From the NCBI GenBank assembly GCA_050010535.1, contig JBEKKT010000002.1:1-64000 (forward strand): a stretch of DNA of 64,000 bases, given 5' to 3'. The notes beneath the pieces are model-generated. The model was given only the letters and a program-made list of their open reading frames with translations. It had not been told where the DNA came from and searched no databases. How positions within the stretch are numbered: position 1 is the first letter of the stretch; every line of letters starts with the position of its first letter. The position numbers and the translations under genes are program-made. Positions 61,327 through 64,000 of the stretch are shown piece by piece. The DNA is from JAJRAG01 sp050010535. GTDB taxonomy: Archaea > Thermoplasmatota > Thermoplasmata > Methanomassiliicoccales > JACIVX01.

Positions 61327-61560
61327 TCAGAACTTGATACCAGTTAGTGTTTTCGTATCTATGACTCCGGGGATTGACCGGATCTTGTCCACGACGACCT
61401 GCCCCAGAAGATTGAAGTCCTCTGCCTCAATCTTCGCGATGAGATCATACTCTCCGAACAGCGGGTGAAGCTCGACGACCTCCTTCACCTTTAGCAGCTC
61501 GTTGTAGACCTCGTGCTCCTTGGCGGGTGCAGTGCTAATCAGGACAAACCCCACAGCCAT
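61327..61560 (-). CDS. Stand-alone Lrp/AsnC ligand-binding (RAM) domain protein
   Basis: 77 residues from ATG 61560 with AAGGTG upstream: AVGFVLISTAPAKEHEVYNELL, VVELHPLFGEYDLIAKIEAED, IPGVIDTKTLTG. No DNA-binding domain. Second such protein in the window, besides 30566. Confidence 0.88.
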   Translation of the reverse strand: MAVGFVLISTAPAKEHEVYNELLKVKEVVELHPLFGEYDLIAKIEAEDFNLLGQVVVDKIRSIPGVIDTKTLTGIKF

Positions 61561-61671
61561 ACATTCACCTTGTGGCCCCATTACGGTTTTTTCGGTCTTA
61601 AACCTTTCGTTGGACAGCAATTACTGACGTGCAACATCGTGCATGAGAGATCGTGCTGGTACGAATGGGAT

Positions 61672-62595
61672 TCAAAGGCGTCGGAAGACCCGCTCCGCCC
61701 TCTCCAGGACAGCGTCCCAAGCAGGGATGTTCGTCAGCGATCCCACCGACTCGATGACGAACGATGCGGCTGAACTCCCTAGCACCGCGCATTCTCTTAC
61801 AGAGTAACCCCTGAACCTGCCCGCATAGAAACCCGCCCTGAACGCATCCCCGGCCCCCGTCGTGTCGACTATCTTAGCAGGGGCGACTGCCGGGATCTCA
61901 TAGACTCCGTCAGGACAGTAGACGACGCTGCCCTTCGACCCCCGCGTATTGATCAACAGACCCACCGTCTTCAACAGTTCTTCCGGCCTCGTCACGCCCA
62001 TGTATTCCATCGCGATTCGGAGCTCGTTCTCGTTCGCGAAGAAAGTGTCGCAGAGGGGGAGCGCCTTCCTAAATGTCTCTCGATTCCAGATGTGGTGTAT
62101 TTCCTGCGAAGGGTCGAATGAAATGTGCTTCTTCAGCTGCCTGCAATGACTCATGACCTTGACGTAGTAGCTCGGCCGGCCAGTGCAGATGTGCACCACC
62201 TCCGCCTTCTTCGCGCCGTCCATCCTCGGCTCGAATATGTCCATCTCCCGCATCGGGCCCTGATAGACGTAGGCGATCTGATTGTGCAAATGGTCCGAGA
62301 CTATCCAGACTGTCGAGGTCTCGTATCCCTCAACGGAAATGAGTTCCTTCAGGTCGACGCCCTTTCCTTCCATGAACTCACGGAAGTCGACCGGCATGTC
62401 CCCACCGACGAAGGAACAGAGCGCTGTTGGGACCCCGAGCCTCGCGGCGATGGAGGCCATATTCGCCCCAGTCCCACCGAAGAACCGTTTCTTCTCTTTC
62501 ACGTCGACGGAAGTGTTCGGTTCAGGTAAAAGTTCGAGAGTGATAATGTAGTCGAGCGCCGTATGACCGTAGACGCAGAGATACGGACGTGCCAT
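61672..62595 (-). CDS. PfkB-family sugar/nucleoside kinase (possible adenosine kinase)
   Basis: 307 residues. GGTGANMAS near residue 40 and DTTGAGDAFRAGFYAGRF near 250 (catalytic Asp, anion hole). Its ATG overlaps the stop of the S-adenosylhomocysteine hydrolase gene (TGATG), suggesting it phosphorylates the adenosine released there; the substrate is inference. Confidence 0.9.
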   Translation of the reverse strand: MARPYLCVYGHTALDYIITLELLPEPNTSVDVKEKKRFFGGTGANMASIAARLGVPTALCSFVGGDMPVDFREFMEGKGVDLKELISVEGYETSTVWIVSDHLHNQIAYVYQGPMREMDIFEPRMDGAKKAEVVHICTGRPSYYVKVMSHCRQLKKHISFDPSQEIHHIWNRETFRKALPLCDTFFANENELRIAMEYMGVTRPEELLKTVGLLINTRGSKGSVVYCPDGVYEIPAVAPAKIVDTTGAGDAFRAGFYAGRFRGYSVRECAVLGSSAASFVIESVGSLTNIPAWDAVLERAERVFRRL

Positions 62596-63833
62596 CAGGT
62601 CCCCTCGTGCCATCCTGCGAGATACTTCGCTTGCTCCTGCGTCAAAGTATCGATCTTCGTTCCCATAGTACTCAGCTTCAGGCGAGCAACAAGGTCGTCG
62701 ATCTCAGCCGGGACGTTATAAACCCCCGGCTTCATCTCCCGGTAGTGCTTAGCTAGGTACTCGACGGACAGGGCCTGGATCGAGAAGCTCATGTCCATGA
62801 TCTCGACCGGGTGTCCTTGACCGGCTCCAAGGTTCATCAATCTGCCCTCGCAGAGCAGGTACGCTTTCCTCCCGTCCGGAAAGCCATACTCGTCTATGAA
62901 CTCCCTGACCTTCCGGGGCTTCCCTGCATACTCCTCCAACGACCGCTTCGAGATCTCGGTGTCGAAATGACCGGAGTTGCCGAGAACACATCCGTCCTTC
63001 AGAGCCACGAAATGTTCGCGTCTAACAACGTCCTTGCATCCAGTCGCGGAGATGATGATGTCCGCTTCCTTTACCGCCTCGGTCATCGGCATGATCTCGA
63101 ACCCGTCCATAGTCGCCTCGATAGCCCTGACGGGATCGACCTCGGTCACAATCACTAGCGCCCCCAAGCCCCTCGCTCTCATGGCGATGCCGCGCCCACA
63201 CCATCCGTAGCCTGCCACGACCAGCTTCTTGCCGGCAACGAGTAGGTTCGTAGCGGTCATCCAGCCGTCGAAGGTCGATTGCCCTGTGCCATATCGATTG
63301 TCGAAGAGATACTTCATGTGCGCGTCGTTTACGGAAATGATAGGAAACTTGAGCTCACCGTGCTTGGCCATGGACCTAAGCCTCACGACCCCCGTCGTCG
63401 TCTCCTCGTTCGCACCCTTGACACTGGAAAGCAGGTTCTTCCTATCGGTATGGGCCATTGTGATAAGATCGGCGCCATCATCGATCAGGAAATCCGGTCC
63501 GAGGTCGAGGACCGAATTCAGATTGCCGTAGTACTCCTCGGTTGTCTCCCACTTCTTGGCGTGTACCTCCAGACCATAGTGTTCCCGGAGCGCCAAGGAG
63601 ACCGAGTCGTCGGTCGAGAGAGGATTGCAGCTGGCGAGACGGATCTTCGCGCCCGCTTCGGCAAGTGCGATCGCCAGCATTCCGGTCTTCGCCTCCACGT
63701 GAAGCGCCATTCCAATATTCAGGCCGTCGAGAGGGCGTTCCTTGACCATTCGTCGTCTGATCTCGGCCAAGACTTTCATGTGAGTACTGGCCCACTCGAG
63801 TCTCCTGATCCCCTTCTCGACCTCATCCTTCAA
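62595..63833 (-). CDS. ahcY: S-adenosylhomocysteine hydrolase
   Basis: Cleaves S-adenosylhomocysteine to homocysteine and adenosine. 412 residues. DDGADLI, the NAD site VVAGYGWCGRGIA and GNSGHFDTEI; C-terminal GHPVEIMDMSFSIQALS. TTG start at 63833. A minus-strand TATA-like GAATAAACT is near 63866-63874. Confidence 0.96.
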   Translation of the reverse strand: MKDEVEKGIRRLEWASTHMKVLAEIRRRMVKERPLDGLNIGMALHVEAKTGMLAIALAEAGAKIRLASCNPLSTDDSVSLALREHYGLEVHAKKWETTEEYYGNLNSVLDLGPDFLIDDGADLITMAHTDRKNLLSSVKGANEETTTGVVRLRSMAKHGELKFPIISVNDAHMKYLFDNRYGTGQSTFDGWMTATNLLVAGKKLVVAGYGWCGRGIAMRARGLGALVIVTEVDPVRAIEATMDGFEIMPMTEAVKEADIIISATGCKDVVRREHFVALKDGCVLGNSGHFDTEISKRSLEEYAGKPRKVREFIDEYGFPDGRKAYLLCEGRLMNLGAGQGHPVEIMDMSFSIQALSVEYLAKHYREMKPGVYNVPAEIDDLVARLKLSTMGTKIDTLTQEQAKYLAGWHEGT

Positions 63834-63883
63834 AAGACCACCAGCACAAAATGCTATCCTGAGAGTTTATTCTTTGCCTTCGT

Positions 63884-64000
63884 TCAATTAATCTGGAGGT
63901 GATCGCATATCGCCTGGACAATCCTCTTCAGGTTCATCCCATTGTCGAACGACGATATCAGTCGTTTCCTTTCCGGTCCGTCCTCCCTGAGGCCTCTGAC
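63884..64000 (-). CDS. C-terminus of an unidentified protein (cut by window edge)
   Basis: Only 38 residues are visible: VRGLREDGPERKRLISS to RIVQAICDHLQIN. Too little to identify. Confidence 0.5.
   Translation of the reverse strand, partial: VRGLREDGPERKRLISSFDNGMNLKRIVQAICDHLQIN

Overview
The window is a chromosomal segment of an archaeon. It carries archaeal RNA polymerase subunits H and B, TBP, Spt5, Orc1/Cdc6, PriL, archaeal-type ribosomal proteins (L11, L1, L10/P0, L12/P1), RtcA, a two-gene GMP synthase and a tRNA with bulge-helix-bulge introns. RNA polymerase B is one unsplit frame, unlike methanogens and halophiles, and many starts are TTG or GTG. Together with the FtsZ/SecE/Spt5 cluster, a relative of Thermoplasmatota is my best guess; the assignment is inference. 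An acyl-CoA dehydrogenase, malic enzyme and frameshifted glycine cleavage T suggest a heterotroph.

Layout. 1-31.2 kb is conserved core: rpoB-rpoH; a tRNA-Lys with two introns; zinc ribbon-EF1beta; malic enzyme; radical SAM-priL; a lipid synthase, AK6-type kinase and truA; trmJ; a ribbon-helix-helix regulator followed by ftsZ2; TBP; two tandem ftsZ1 copies leading into secE-spt5-rpl11 and rpl1-rpl10-rpl12; NIF3-orc1; broken gcvT; an M20 peptidase; asnS; acyl-CoA dehydrogenase and small regulators. 31.4-50.8 kb is an AT-richer integrative element in the 3' end of tRNA-Gly(CCC), bounded by a 14-bp att core with 12-bp inverted arms. 50.8-64 kb is core again: SagB-type nitroreductase, rtcA, a decayed PAC2-family gene, arfC, Mut7-C, a large unrecognised conserved protein, the GMP synthase subunits, purE, and S-adenosylhomocysteine hydrolase with a PfkB kinase.

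The element has two recombinases (tyrosine and serine), a small replication/regulation block (P-loop ATPase, HTH and RHH proteins) and a cargo block that looks like a defence island: a PD-(D/E)XK-like nuclease and a HEPN-like protein under near-identical promoters, a two-helix membrane protein with a nuclease-like domain, an operon of a small protein, a Cas4/RecB-like nuclease and a HerA ATPase, an HNH-like protein, a type IIG-like restriction-methylase, and an autoregulated-looking operon of winged helix, radical SAM/SPASM, HD-domain and uracil-DNA-glycosylase-like proteins. That last operon is my best candidate for an undescribed system.

Several core genes (gcvT, a HAD hydrolase, PAC2) are broken by single-base shifts, several of them in G runs. 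Sequencing indels are as likely as real decay.
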